From Xylocopa sonorina (Eukaryota; Arthropoda; Insecta; Hymenoptera; Apidae), in NCBI RefSeq assembly GCF_050948175.1, contig NW_027490133.1:372001-436000 (forward strand): 64,000 nt of DNA, read 5' to 3'. The notes under the pieces are model-generated. The model searched no databases. It saw only the letters and a list, made by a program, of their open reading frames with translations, and had not been told where the DNA came from. The translations under genes were made by a program, and so were the position numbers. Below are positions 43,561 through 56,740 of this stretch, in pieces; positions within the stretch are counted from its first letter, which is position 1; each line of letters starts with the position of its first letter.

Positions 43561-46500
43561 TGCTTCGATACGTAGACATCTGCAAACGCTACTTCCTAGC
43601 AAGGAAGTGTCGGATTTACATTCGTTTGAAGTGTATGCGAGGTATACATGACACTTTGCGATGAATATTATATCTTATCATAAAACATAGAAATGAGATA
43701 CGATATCTCGTTTTAAGAAGCATTAGAACTCTGTTGCTTCGATACGTAGACATCTGCAGACGCTATTTCCTAGCAAGGAAGTGTCGCATCTACATTCGTT
43801 TGATGTGAATACACGGTATACATGACACTTCGCCATGAATATTTTATCTTATCATGAAACATAGATTTGAGATGCGATGTCGCGTATTAAGAAGCATTAG
43901 AACTCTATTGCAACGATACGTAGACATCTGCAAACGCTATTTCCCAGCAAGGAACTGTCGCATTTACATTCATTTGAAGTGAATACGAGGTACACATAAC
44001 ACTCCACAATGAATATTATATCTTATCATGAAACATTGAAATGAGATGCGATATCGCGTTTTAAGAAGCGTTAGAATTCTATTGCTTCGATACGTAGACA
44101 TCTGTAAACGCTATTTCGTAGGAAGGAAGTGTCGCAATTACATTCTTTTGATGTGAATACGGGGTATACATAACACTCCACGATGATTGTTGTACCTTAT
44201 CACGAAACATAGAAATGAAATGCTACATCGCGGTTTAAGAAGCATTAGAACTCTATTGCTTCGATACGTAGACATCTGGCGTCGCTATTACCTAGCGAGG
44301 AAGTATCACATTTACATTCATTTGAAGTGTATGCGAGATATACATGACACTTCGCAATGAATATTGTATCTTAACATGAAACATAGCAATAAGGTGCGAT
44401 ATCGCGTTCTAAGAAGGATTAGAACTCTGCTACTTCGATACGTAGACATCTGCAAACGCTATTTCCTAGCAAGGAAGTGTCGCAGTTACATTCTTTTGAA
44501 GTGAATGCGAAGTATAAATGACACTTCGCAAGAATGTTATATCTCATCATGAAAAATAGAAATGAGATGCGACATCTCGTTTTAAGAAGCATTAGAACTC
44601 TATTGCTACGATACGTAGATATCTGCAGACGCTATTTCCTAGCAAGGAAGTGTCGCAGTTACATTCATTTGAAGTGAATACGAGGTATACATAACACCGC
44701 ACCATTAATATTATATCTTATAGTGAGATATCGAAATGAGATGCTATGTCGTGATTTGAGGAGCATTAGAACCCCATTACTACGATACGTAGACATCTGC
44801 AATCGCTATATCCTAGCAAGGAATTGTCGCATTTACGTTCTTTTGAAGTAAATACGAGGTGTACATGACACTTCGCAATGAATATTATATCTTATCAGGA
44901 AACATAGAAATGAAATGCGATATCGCATTATAAGAAGCATCAGAACTCTGCTACTTCGATACGTAGACATCTGCAAACGCTATTTCCTAGCAAGGAAGTG
45001 TCGCAATTACATTCTTTTGAAGTGAATGCGAGGTAGACATAACACTCCACAATGAATATTATATGTTATCATGAAACATAGAAATGAGGTGCGACATCTC
45101 GTCTTAAGAAGCATTAGAACTCTATTGTTTCGATACCTAGTCATCTGGAAACGCTATTTCCTAGCAAGGAAGTGTCGCATTTACATTCTTTTGAAGTGAA
45201 TACAAGGTATACATGACACATCGCAATGAGTATTATATCTTATCATGAAACATAGAAATGAGATGCGATATCTTGTTTTAAGAAACATCGGAACTCTGCT
45301 ACTTCGATGCGTAGACATCTGCAGACGCTATTTCCTAGCAAGGAAGTGTCGCAACTACATTCTTTTTAAGTGAATACAAAGGTATACATAACATTGCACA
45401 ATGAATATTGTATCTTATCATGAAACATATAAATGAGATCCGATATCGCGCTTTAGGCAGCATTAAAACACTATTGCTTCGATACCTAGATATCTGCAAA
45501 CGCTGCTTCCTAGCAAGGAAGTGTCGCATTTACATTGTTTTGAAGTGAATACAAGGTATACATGACACAGCACAATGAATATTATATCTTATCATGTAAC
45601 ATATAAATGGGATGCGATTTCGCGTTTTAAGAAGCATTGGAACTCTATTGCTCCGATAAGTAGACATCTGCCATCGCTATTTCCTAGGAAGGAAGTGTCG
45701 CATTTACATTCTTTTGAAGTGAATACGAGGTATGCATAACACTCCACAATGAATAGTATATCTTATCGTCAAACATAGAAATGAGAAGCGATATCGCGAT
45801 TTAAGAAGCATTAGAACTCTATTGCTGCGATGCGTAGACATCTGCAAACGCTATTTCCTAGCAAGGAAGCGTCGCATTTACATTCTTTTGGGTTGAATAC
45901 GATGTAGAGATAACACTGCACAATGAATATCATATCTTATAATGAAACATTGTAATGGGATGCGATATCAAGATTTAAGATGCTTTAGAACTGTATTGCT
46001 TCGATGCGTAGTAATCTGGAATCGCTATTTCCTAGCAAGGAAGTGTCGCATTTACATTCCTTTGAAGTGTGGACCAGGAATGCATAACACTTCGTAATGA
46101 ATATTATATCTTATCATGAAACCTTTGAAATGTGTCGCGATATCGCGTATTAAGGAGCATTAGAACCCTATTGCTACGATGCGTAGACATCTGCAAGCGA
46201 TATTTTATAGCAAGGAAGTGTCGCATTTACATTCTTTTGGAGTAAATACGAGGTATACATAACAGTGCACTATGTATATTATATCTTATCATGAAACACA
46301 GAAATGAGATGCGATATTGCGATTTAAGAAGGATTAGAACTCTATTGCTTCGATACGTAGACTTCTGCAAACGCTATTTCCTCGCACGGAAGTGTCGCAT
46401 TTACATTCACTTGAAGAGTATGCGAGGTATACATGACACTTCCTAATTAATATTATATCTTATCATGAAACATAGAAATGAGATGCGATATCGCGATTTA

Positions 46501-49500
46501 AGAAGCATTAGTACTCTATTGCTTAGATACATAGACATCTGCAAACGCTATTCCCTAGCAGGGAAGTGTCGCATTTACATTCATTTGAAGTGTAGACGAG
46601 ATATACATAACACTGCACAATGAATATTATATCTTATCATGAAACATAGAAATGAGATGCGATATCGCGATTTAAGAAGGGTTAGAACAGTATTGCTTCG
46701 ATACGTAGACGTCTCACATCGCTATTTCCTAGCAAGGAAGTGTCGCATTTACATTCATTTGAAGTGTTGATGAGGAATACATAATACTTCGCAATGAATA
46801 TCATATCTTATCACGACACATATTAATGAGATGCGATATCGCGTTTTAAGTAGCATTAGAACTCTATTGCTACGATACGTAGACATCTGCAAACGCTATT
46901 TCCCACGAAGGAAGTGTCGCACTTACATTCTTTTGAGGTGCATGCGAAGTAGGCATAACACTTCACAATGAATATTATATCTTATCTAGAAACGTAGAAA
47001 TAACGAGCGATTTTGCGTTTTAAGAAGAATTAGAACTCTATTGCTTCGATACGTAGACATCTGCAGACGCTATTTCCTAGCAAGGAAGTGTCGCATTTAC
47101 AATCTTTTGAAGTGAATACGAGGTATACATAGCACTTCGTAATGAAAATTATATCTTCTCATGTAACATAGAAATGAGATGCGATATGGCGATTTAAGAA
47201 GCATTAGAACTCTATTGCTTCGAAAGGTATACATCTGCCAATGCTATTTCCTAGCAAGGAAGTGTCGCATTTACATTCATCTGAAGTGAATACGATGTAT
47301 ACAGAACACTCCACAATGAATATTATATCTTATCACGAAATATAGAAATGAGATGCCATATGGCGATTTAAGAAGCACTAGAACACTATTGCTTCGATAC
47401 GTAGGCATCTGCAAACGCTACTTCCTAGCAAGGAAGTGTCGCATTTACAATCTTTTGAAAGGAATACGAGGTATACATGACACTCCGCAATGAATATTAT
47501 ATCTTATCCTAAAAGATAGAAATGAGGTGCGATATCGCGTTTTAAGAAGCATAAGAACTCTATTGCTACGAAACGTAGACATATACAGACCCTATTTCCT
47601 AGCAAGGAAGTGTCGCATTTGCATTCTTCTGAACTGAATACGAGGAATACTCGACACTCCGCAATGAATATTATATCTTACCATGAAACATAGAAATGAG
47701 ATGCGATATCGCGTTTTAAGAAGCGTTAGAACTCCATTGCTTCGCTACGTAGATATCTGCAAACGCTACTTCCTAGCAAGGAAGTGTCGCATTTACATTC
47801 AGTCGAAGAGTATGCGAGGTATACATGACACTTCGCAATGAAGAATATATCTTATCATGAAACATAGAAATGTGATGCTATATCGCGTTTCGAGAAGCAT
47901 TAGAACCCTATTGCTTCGATACGTAGATATCTATTTCCTATCCATGGAAGTGTCGCATTTGCATTCCTTTGAAGTGAATACGAGGTATACATGACACATC
48001 TCAATGAATATTATATTTTATCATGTAACATAGAAATGAGATGCGATATCGCGTTTTAAGAAGCATTAGAACTGTATTGCTTCGATACGCAGACATCTGC
48101 AAACGCTAATTCCTAGCAAGGAAGTGTCGCATTTACATTCTATTGAGATGAATAAGAAGAATACATAACACTGCACAATGACTATTATATTTTATCATAA
48201 AACATAGATATGAGATGCGATATCTCGTTTTAAGAATCATTAGTACCCTGTTGCTTCGATACGTAGACATCTGCAAACGCTACTTCCTAGCAAGGAAGTG
48301 TCGCATTTACATTTTTTTGAAATGAATACGAAGTATACATGACAATCCGCAATGAATATTATATCTTATCATAAATCATAGAAATGAGATGCGATATGGC
48401 GTTTTAAGAAGCATTAGAACTCTATTGCTTCGATACGTAGACATCTGGAAACGTAATTTCCTAGAAAGGAAGTATCGCATTTACATTCATTTGACGTGTG
48501 GAGGAGGAATACATAACGCTTCGCAATGAATATTATATCTTATCATGAAACGTTGAAATGAGATGCGATACCTCGATTTAAGAAGCACTAGAACTCTATT
48601 GCTTTGGTACGTAGACATTTGCAAACGCTATTTCCTAGCAATGAAGTGTCGCATTAACATTCATTTGAAGTGTATGCGAGGTATACATGACACTCCGCAA
48701 TGAATATTATACCTTATCATAAAACATAGAAATGAGAATCGATATGGCGATTGAAGAAGCATTAGAACTCTATTGCTACGGTACGTAGACATCTACAGAC
48801 GCTATTTACTAGCAAGGAAGTGTCGTATTTACATTCTTTTGAAGAGAATACGAGGTATACATAACACTGCACAATGAATATTATATCATATCACGAATCA
48901 TACAAATTAGATGCGATATCGCGATTTAAAAAGGATTAGAACTATATCGCTACGATACGTAGACATCTGCAAACGCTTTTTAATAGCAAGGAAGTGTCCC
49001 AATTACATTCTTTTGAAGCGAATACGAGGCATACGTGATACTTCGCAATGAATATTATATCTTATCATGAAACACAGAAATGAGATGCGATATTGCGATT
49101 TAAGCAGCATTGGAACTCTATTACTTCGATACGTAGACATCTCGAAGCGGTATCTCCTAGCAAGGAATTGTGGCATTTACATTCCTTTGAAGTCTAGACG
49201 AGATATACATAACACTGCACAATGAATATTATATCTTATCATGAAACATAGAAATGTGATACGATATCGCGATTTAAGAAGCATTAGAACACTGTTGCTA
49301 CGATACGTAGATATTTGAAAACGCTATTTCTTAGCAAGCAAGTCTCGCATTTACATTCTTTTGAGGTGAATACGAGGTGTACATGACACTGCGCAATGAA
49401 TATTATATCTTATCATGAAACATCGAAATGGGATGCGATATCGCGTTTTGAGAAGCATTAGAACCCTATTGCTACGATACGTAGACACCTACAAACGCTA

Positions 49501-51350
49501 TATCCTAGCAAGGAAGTGTCGCATTTACATTCTTTTGAAGTGAATACGAGGTATACATAGCACTGCACAATGAATATTATATCTTATAATGAAACATAGA
49601 AATGAGATGCGATATCGCGATCTAAGAAGCATTAGAACTCTGTTGCTTCGATACGTAGACATCTGCCAACGCTATTTCCTAGCAATGAAGTGTCGCATTT
49701 AAATTCGCTTGAAGTGTATGCGAGGTATACAAGACACTTCGCAATGAATATTATGTCTTATCATGAAAAATAGAAATGAGATGCGATATCGCGTTTTGAG
49801 AAGCATTAGAACTCTAATGCTATGATACATAGGCAACTGCAAATGCTTTTTCCTAGCAAGGAAGTGTAGCACTTATATTCCATTGAGGTGAATACGAGGT
49901 ATACATAACACTCCACAATGAATATTATATCTTATCATAAAACATAGAAATGAGGAGCGATATCGCGTTTTAAGGAGCACTAGAACTCTATTGCTCAGAT
50001 ACGTAGATATCTGGAAACGCTATTTCCTAGAAAGGAAGTGTCGCATTTACATTCATTTGAAGTGTAGACGAGGAGTACGAAACACTTCGCAATGAATATT
50101 ATATCTTATCATGAGACAAAGAAATGAGATGCGATATCGCGTTTTAAGAAGTATTAGAAATCTATTGCTTCGATACGTAGACATCTGCAAACGCTATTTC
50201 CTAGCAAGGAGGTGTCGCATTTACATTCATTTGAAGTGAATACGAAGTATACATGACACTCCGCAATGAATATTATATCTTGTCATGAAACATAGAAATG
50301 AGAAGCGATATCGCGATTTAAAAAGCATCAGATATCTATTGCTACGATACGTAGACATCCTCAAACGCTACTTAATAGCAAGGAAGTGCCGCATTTACAT
50401 TCTTTTGGAGTGAATACGAGGTATGCATAATACAACCGCAATGAATATTCTTCCTTATCAAGAGACATAGAAATGAAATGCGATATTGCGATTTAAGAAG
50501 CATTAGAACACTATTGCTTCTATACGGAGACATCTGCAAACGCTATTTCCTAGCAAGGAATTGTTGCATTTACATTCCTTTGAAGTGAATACGATGTATA
50601 CATAACACTCCACAATGAATATTATACCTTATCACGAGACACAGAAATGAAATGGGATATCGCGAATTAAGAAGCATTAGAAATCTATTGCTTCTATACA
50701 TAGACGTCTGCAAACGCTATTTCCTACCAAGGAAGTGTCGGATTTACATTCTTTTGAAGTGTAGACGAGATATACATAACACTGCACAATGAATATTATA
50801 TCTTACCATGAAACGTAGAAGTGAGATGCGATATCGCGATTTAAGAAGCATTAGAACTCCATTGCTACGATACGTTTACATCTGCAAACGCTATTTCCTA
50901 GCAAGGAAGTGTCGCATTTACATTCATTTGAAGTGTAGACGAGATATACATAACACTACACAATGAAAATTATATCTTATCATGAAACATAGAAATGACC
51001 TGCGATATCGCGTTTTGAGAAGCATTAGAACTTTAATGCTTCGAGACGTAGACATCTGCAAGCGCTACTTCCTAGCATGGAAGTGTCGCATTTACATTCC
51101 TTTCAAGTGAATACGAGGTATACATAACACTCCACAATAGATATTATATCTCATCATGAAAGATAGAAATGAGATGCGATATCGCGATTTAAGAAGCATT
51201 AGAGCTCTATTGCTTCGATACGTATACGTCTGCAAACGCTATTTCGTATCAAGGAAGAGTCGCATTTACATTCTTTTAAAGTGAATACGTGGTATACATG
51301 ACACTTCGCAATGAATATTATATCATATCATGAAGCATAAGAAATGAGAT
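43561..51350. repeat. Diverged satellite monomers without higher-order structure
   Basis: About 45 monomers, each different, with no tandem multi-monomer copies noticed. The segment near 44280-44400 resembles the 26190 and 29670 monomers (GAAGTATCACATTTAC). One monomer near 47930 has lost about ten bases between ATATCT and ATTTCC. No gene, RNA or transposon seen. Confidence 0.8.
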
Positions 51351-53090
51351 GCGATATGACGATTTAAGAAGCATTAGAACTCTATTTCTACGATACGTAG
51401 ACATCTGCAGACGCTATTTCCCAGCAACGAAGTGTAACATTTACATTCATTTGAAATGTATGCGAGGTATACATGTCACTTCGCAATAATTATTATACCT
51501 TATCACGAAACATAGAAATGAGATGCGATATCGCGATTTAAGAAGCATTAGAACTCTATTGCTACGGTACGTAGACATCTGCCAACGCTATTTCCTAGCA
51601 AGGAAGTGTCGCATTTAGATTCATTTGAAGTGTATGCGAGGTATTCATGGCATTTCGCAATGAATATTATATCTTACCATGAAACATAGAAATGAGATGC
51701 GATATCGCGTTTTAAGAAGCGTTAGAACTCCATTGCTACGATACGTAGACATCTGCAAACGCTATTTCCTAGCAAGGAAGTTTCGCATTTACATTCTGTT
51801 GAAGTGTAGACGAGGAATACATAACACTTCGCAATGAATATTATATCTTATCATGAAACATAGAAATGAGGAGCGATATCTCGTTTTAAGAAGCATTAGG
51901 ACCCTAGTGCTTCGACATGTAGACAACTGCCATCGCTATTCCCTAGGAAGGAACTGCCGCATTTACATTCTTTTGATGCGAATGCGAGGTATACATGACA
52001 CTTCGCAATGAATATTACATCTTATCATGAAACATAGAAATGAGATGCGATATCGCGATTTAAGAAGCATTAGAACTCTATTGCCTCGATACGTAGACAT
52101 ACGCACGCGCTATTTCTTAGCAAGGATGTGTCGCATTTACAATCTTTTGATGTGAATACGAGGTATACATAACACTCCACAATGAATATTATATCTTACC
52201 ATGAAACATAGAAATGAGATGCGATATGACGATTTAAGAAGCATTAGAACTCTATTTCTACGATACGTAGACATCTGCAGACGCTATTTCCCAGCAACGA
52301 AGTGTCACATTTACATTCATTTGAAATGTATGCGAGGTATACATGTCACTTCGCAATAATTATTATACCTTATCACGAAACATAGAAATGAGATGCGATA
52401 TCGCGATTTAAGAAGCATTAGAACTCTATTGCTACGGTACGTAGACATCTGCCAACGCTATTTCCTAGCAAGGTAGTGTCGCATTTAGATTCATTTGAAG
52501 TGTATGCGAGGTATTCATGGCATTTCGCAATGAATATTATATCTTATCATGGAACATAGAAATGACATGCGATATTGCGTTTTAAGAAGCATTGGAATTC
52601 TGTTGCTACGATACGTATACATCTGCCAACGCTATTTCCAAGGAAGGAAGTGTCGCACTTACATTCTTTTGAAGCGAATACGAGGTATACATAACACTGC
52701 ACAATGAATGTTGTATCTTATCATGAAACATAGGAATGAGATGCGATATGACGATTTAAGATGCATTAGAACTCTATTTCTACGATACGTAGACATCTGC
52801 AGACGCTATTTCCCAGCAACGAAGTGTCACATTTACATTCATTTGAAATGTATGCGAGGTATCCATGTCACTTCGCAATAATTATTATACCTTATCACGA
52901 AACATGGAAATGAGATGCGATATCGCGATTTAAGAAGCATTAGAACTCTATTGCTACGGTACGTAGACATCTGCCAACGCTATTTCCTAGCAAGGAAGTG
53001 TCGCATTTAGATTCATTTGAAGTGTATGCGAGGTATTCATGGCATTTCGCAATGAATATTATATCTTATCATGGAACACAGAAGTGACAT
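51351..53090. repeat. Local dimer-scale copies, three occurrences
   Basis: A two-monomer block (GCGATATGACG, then CAGCAACGAAGTGT, then CAATAATTATTATACC, then GGCATTTCGCAATG) starts at 51351, 52221 and 52743. The offsets are 870 and 522 bp (5 and 3 monomers). Copies are near-identical, with a few substitutions such as GTGTAACATT in the first against GTGTCACATT in the others. Confidence 0.85.
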
Positions 53091-53800
53091 GCGATATTGC
53101 GTTTTAAGAAGCATTGGAATTCCGTTGCTACGATACGTATACATATGCCATCGCTATTCCCTAGGAAGGAACTGCCGCATTTACATTCTTTTGACGTGAA
53201 TACGAGGTATACATAACACTGCACGATGAATATTATATCTTATCATGAAACACAGCAATGTGATGCGATATCGCGATTGAAAAGGCATTAGAACTCCATT
53301 GCTTCGATACGTAGACATCTGGAAACGACATTTCCTACAATGGAAGTGTCGCATTTACATTCATCTGAAGTGTAGACGTGGAATACATAACACTTCGCAA
53401 TGAATATAACATCTTATGATGAAACATAGAAATGAGATGCGAGAACGCGTTTTAAGAAGCGTTAAAGCTGAGCTATCGTAGCTATTGCTACGATACGTAG
53501 ACATCTGCAAACGCTATTTCCTAGCAAGGAAGTTTCGCATTTACATTCTGTTGAAGTGTAGACGAGGAATACATAACACTTCGCAATGAATATTATATCT
53601 TATCATGAAACATAGAATTGAGGAGCGATATCTCGTTTTAAGAAGCATTAGGACCCTAGTGCTTCGACATGTAGACAACTGCCATCGCTATTCCCTAGGA
53701 AGGAACTGCCGCATTTACATTCTTTTGATGCGAATGCGAGGTATACATGACACTTCGCAATGAATATCACATCTTATCATGAAACATAGAAATGAGATGC
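53091..53800. repeat. Satellite block re-copied from ~51700-52050, with 12-bp insertion
   Basis: The segment from about 53445 to 53800 matches 51705-52050. Shared variants are GAAGTTTCGCATTTAC and GACCCTAGTGCTTCGACATG. The offset downstream of 53495 is 1752 bp, which is ten monomers plus 12 bp. The extra 12 bp lie at about 53467-53486 and form a hairpin with the flanking monomer sequence (see separate entry). Confidence 0.8.
53474..53495. repeat. Insertion-generated hairpin, 9-bp perfect arms
   Basis: TATCGTAGC at 53474-53482 and GCTACGATA at 53487-53495 are exact reverse complements separated by TATT. The right arm is normal monomer sequence. The left arm is extra material not present in the sister block near 51730. 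A templated (fold-back) copying error during replication or repair would create this. Confidence 0.8.
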
Positions 53801-54140
53801 GATATCGGGTTTAAGAAGCATTAGAACTCTATTGCTACGATACGTAGATATCTGCAACCGCTATTCCCTAGAAAAGAAGTGTCGCATTTACATTCAATTG
53901 AAGTGTATGCCAAGTACACATGACACTTCGCAATGAATATTGTATCTTATCATGAAACATAGAAATGAGATGCGATAACGCGTTTTAAGAAGCATTAGCA
54001 CCCTATTGCCTCGATGTGTAGACATCTGCAAACGCTATTTCCTAGCAAGGAAGTGTAGCATTTACATTCATTCGAAATGAATACGAGGTATTAGTAACAC
54101 TTCGCAATGAATATTATATCTTATCATGAAACATAGAAAT

Positions 54141-54488
54141 GAGCTGCGATATCTCGTTTTAAGAAGCATTAGAAGTCAATTGCTACGATACGTAGACATC
54201 TGCAAACGCTATTTCCTTGCAAGGAAGTGTCGCATTTACATTCATTTGAAGTGTATGCGTGGTAAAAGTGATACTTCAGAATGAATATTATATCTTATCA
54301 TGAAACATAGAAATGAGCTGCGATATCTCGTTTTAAGAAGCATTAGAAGTCAATTGCTACGATACGTAGACATCTGCAAACGCTATTTCCTAGCAAGGAA
54401 GTGTCGCATTTACATTCATTTGAAGTGTATGCGTGGTAAAAGTGATACTTCGTAATGAATATTATATCTTTTCATGAAACATAGAAAT
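54141..54488. repeat. Recent tandem monomer duplication, 174 bp x 2
   Basis: Two adjacent monomers beginning at GAGCTGCGATATC (54141 and 54315) are nearly identical. They share CATTAGAAGTCAATTGC and GCGTGGTAAAAGTGATACTTC. This is a single-monomer slip duplication. Confidence 0.87.
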
Positions 54489-55093
54489 GAGATGCGGTAT
54501 CGCGTTTTAAGAAGCATTAGAACACTATTGCTACGGTACGAAGAAATCTGGAAACGCTATTTTCTAGCAAGGAATTGTCGCAGTTACATTCATTTGAAGT
54601 GAATACAAGGAATACCTGAAACTTCGCAATGAATATTATATCTTATCATGAAACATAGAAATGTGATGTGATATCGCGTTTTAAGAAGCATCAGAACTCT
54701 ATTGCTTCGATACGTAGACATCTGCAAACGCTATTTCCTAGCAACGAAGTGTCGCATTTACATTCGTTTGAAGTGTAGACGAGGTATACATAACACTTCG
54801 CAATGAACATTATACGTTATCATGAAACATAGTATTGAGATGCGATACCACGTTAAAAGAAGCATTAAAAATCTACTGTTGAGATACGTAGACACCTGGA
54901 AGCGCTATTTCCTAGCGAGGAAGGGTGACATTTGCATTCTTTTGAAGTGTAGACGAGGTATACGTAACACTTCGCAACGAATATTATATCTTATAATGAA
55001 ACATTGAAATGGGTTGCTGTATCCCGTTTTATGAAGCATGAGAACTCTATTGCTTCGATATGTGGATATCTGGAAACGCTATTTCCTAGCAAG

Positions 55094-55187
55094 GAAGTGT
55101 GGTATTTACAATCTTTTTAAGTGCAGACGAGGTATTCGAGGAAGTGTGGCATTCACAATCTTTTGTACTGCAGACGAGGTATACATA
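55094..55187. repeat. 47-bp internal monomer duplication
   Basis: GAAGTGTGG starts at 55094 and again at 55141. Both copies continue through a CAATCTTTT stretch to GCAGACGAGGTAT, with several mismatches (TTTTAAGTG against TTTTGTACTG). The monomer is lengthened by 47 bp. The mismatches suggest this duplication is older than the higher-order repeats. Confidence 0.8.
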
Positions 55188-55945
55188 ACACTTCGCAATG
55201 AATATTATGTCATGTCACAAAACATAGAAATGGGATGCGATGTCGCGTTTTAAGAAGCATTAGAACTCTCTTGCTTCGATACGTAGACTTCTGGAAGCGC
55301 TATTTCCTAGCAAGGAAGTGTCGCATATACATTCATCTGAAGTGAATACGAGGTATACATAACACTCCACAATGAATATTATATCTTATCATGAAACATA
55401 GAAATGAGATGCTATATGGCGATTTAAGAAGCATTAGAACTCTATTGCTTCGATACGTAGGCATCTGCAAATGCTACTTCCTAGCAAGGAAGTGTCGCAT
55501 TTACATTCATTTAAAGTGTATGCGAGATATACATAACACTCCACGATGAATGTTATACCTTATCACGAAACATAGAAATTAGATGCGATATCGCGGTTTA
55601 AGAAGCATTAGAACTCTATTGCTACGATACGTAGATACCTGCGAACGCTATTTCGTAGCATGGAAGTATCGCAAATACATTCTTTTGAATTGAATACGAG
55701 GTAAACGTGACCCATCGCAATAAATATTATAACCTATCATGAAACACAGAAATGAGATGCTATATGGCGATTTAAGAAGCATTAGACCTCTATTGCTTCG
55801 ATACGTAGACATCTGGAAACGCTAATTCCTAGCAAGGAAGTGTCTCATTTACGTTCTTTTGAAGTGTATGCGGGATATACATGACACTACGCAATGAATA
55901 TTATATCTTAACATGAAACATGGAAATGAGATGCGATTTCACGTT

Positions 55946-55949
55946 TTAA
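55946..55949. repeat. TTAA target-site duplication, left
   Basis: TTAA falls at monomer positions 52-55, exactly where the consensus has TTAA. It borders the transposon and is repeated at 58128-58131. Confidence 0.9.
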
Positions 55950-55964
55950 CACATTGCGGACGGG
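55950..55964. repeat. Terminal inverted repeat, left end of transposon
   Basis: CACATTGCGGACGGG directly follows the TTAA. It pairs with the right end at 58113-58127, with mismatches at positions 1 and 8. Confidence 0.85.
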
Positions 55965-56029
55965 TGACGAGATATCTCGTTTTTAGAAAGCTAAACGTTG
56001 CGAACGGGTCACGATATATCTCGTTTTCA
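55954..56029. repeat. Subterminal direct repeat in left end, 44-bp period
   Basis: TTGCGGACGGGTGACGAGAT starts at 55954, and TTGCGAACGGGTCACGATAT starts at 55998. Each is followed by a TCTCGTTTT tail. The first copy overlaps the terminal repeat, so the end motif is present twice on this side. The right end shows no clear second copy. Asymmetric internal repeats are known in piggyBac elements and can serve as transposase-binding sites; that role is inferred here. Confidence 0.75.
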
Positions 56030-56592
56030 CGTTTTTTTTATTCAGTCGGCAACTGAGCAAGGAGCTGCAAATGTTTCTGTTACTTTACGATGGTATCGAA
56101 GTCTCTCGCATTCCGAAATCAAGGAGAAACAACTGAATCATTCCTTAAATTTAAGAAAAAGCAGTCATTAATGTGTAACGTCCGCCGAACATCGCGGTAC
56201 CTCCTTCACCCCCCGGCAGAGCCACACGCATCGCCTGTCGCCACCACAAAGACGAGCTTACCGAGTATACGATCGCCGAGATAAGGCAGCCACCCCCGCA
56301 ACCAGGAGTTGGGCCACACGACCGCGCTACGACGCGTGCCTTCCAGACAGCTGGAGCACGACCGAGGCACAGCCTCCGCACGAGGACCATTCTACGTATC
56401 AGGAAGAGTCGCCCGCCGTTACGCACCCGTACCCATACTTTGCATACCATTATAATTATAATTAAGCGAATCCTAGAACTTAAGCACACGGCATTCCATG
56501 TCCGCACACGACACAGCACACACAACCTAGCATAAGGCGTTTCATGTGTTATTCTAATTTTTAAGATCATAATTAATCGTAATAAGAAGTAA
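56030..56592. other. Transposon interior, no supported gene
   Basis: Non-satellite sequence of mixed composition. On the reverse strand an open frame spans 56151-56570 (139 codons). It is rich in Arg, Val and Gly, shows no domain I recognise, and probably results from the G+C content. A forward frame at 56090-56284 overlaps it and is also unconvincing. A short TAA-rich run (TTATAATTATAATTAAG) lies near 56450. I see no promoter, RNA gene or transposase motif. Confidence 0.6.
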
Positions 56593-56740
56593 GCGCAGCG
56601 CCCGACGCGCGCGGCTCACGCCGAACGCGCGCGCACTACCACGACCGTCCACCCCACTCCGTGGGCCGAGCGTCCGCCCCACTCTGGGGACCTGCGACTC
56701 GCGCGCCCCGCGATCCGAGGAGGTCGCGGGTCCGCGAGCT
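56593..56740. other. CpG-rich tract in transposon interior
   Basis: About 150 bp very rich in CG dinucleotides (runs such as GACGCGCGCGG and GAACGCGCGCGC), in sharp contrast with the A+T-rich satellite. A 25-bp internal direct repeat is visible: CGTCC-CCCCACTC at 56646 and 56671. No coding frame is supported. It could be captured host regulatory sequence, or remain CG-rich because it is unmethylated; both are inferences. Confidence 0.65.

Larger units (their letters stand above)
1..55949. repeat. 174-bp satellite DNA, left array (~321 monomers)
   Basis: Head-to-tail monomers fill this interval with no inversion that I can see. If position 1 is set at TGAATATTATATC, the consensus is 174 bp and about 36% G+C. 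Landmarks are TCATGA near 18, the palindrome GCGATATCGC at 39-48, TTAA at 52-55, TACGTA at 82-87, TTCCT-AGCA-AGGAA at 106-119, and GAAGTGT at 141-147 facing ACACTTC at 164-170. Phase is kept over long distances: recurring marker monomers sit at 348, 522, 696, 1218 and 2784 bp, all multiples of 174. Most monomers differ from each other at many sites, but several blocks are near-identical copies (listed separately). Such arrays are typical of eukaryotic centromeric or pericentromeric heterochromatin. That location is an inference, since nothing in the window proves it. No gene is supported anywhere in this stretch. Confidence 0.98.
54489..55949. repeat. Diverged monomers flanking the transposon on the left
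   Basis: About eight diverged monomers with no tandem copies, ending in the interrupted monomer that starts at 55895. A 47-bp micro-duplication lies at 55094-55187. No gene seen; short frames open here through loss of the TGA are satellite. Confidence 0.82.

Noticed and set aside
1..55949. Many 60-110 codon open frames with similar proteins, suggesting a gene family
   Set aside because: They lie entirely in satellite monomers, recur at multiples of 174 bp, and exist because 174 is divisible by three and the single TGA is sometimes lost. No domain, start context or conserved ends are seen.
56151..56570. 139-codon reverse-strand frame in the transposon as a transposase fragment
   Set aside because: It has no DDE-type motif or recognisable domain, an Arg/Val/Gly-rich composition explained by G+C content, and overlaps another frame on the opposite strand.
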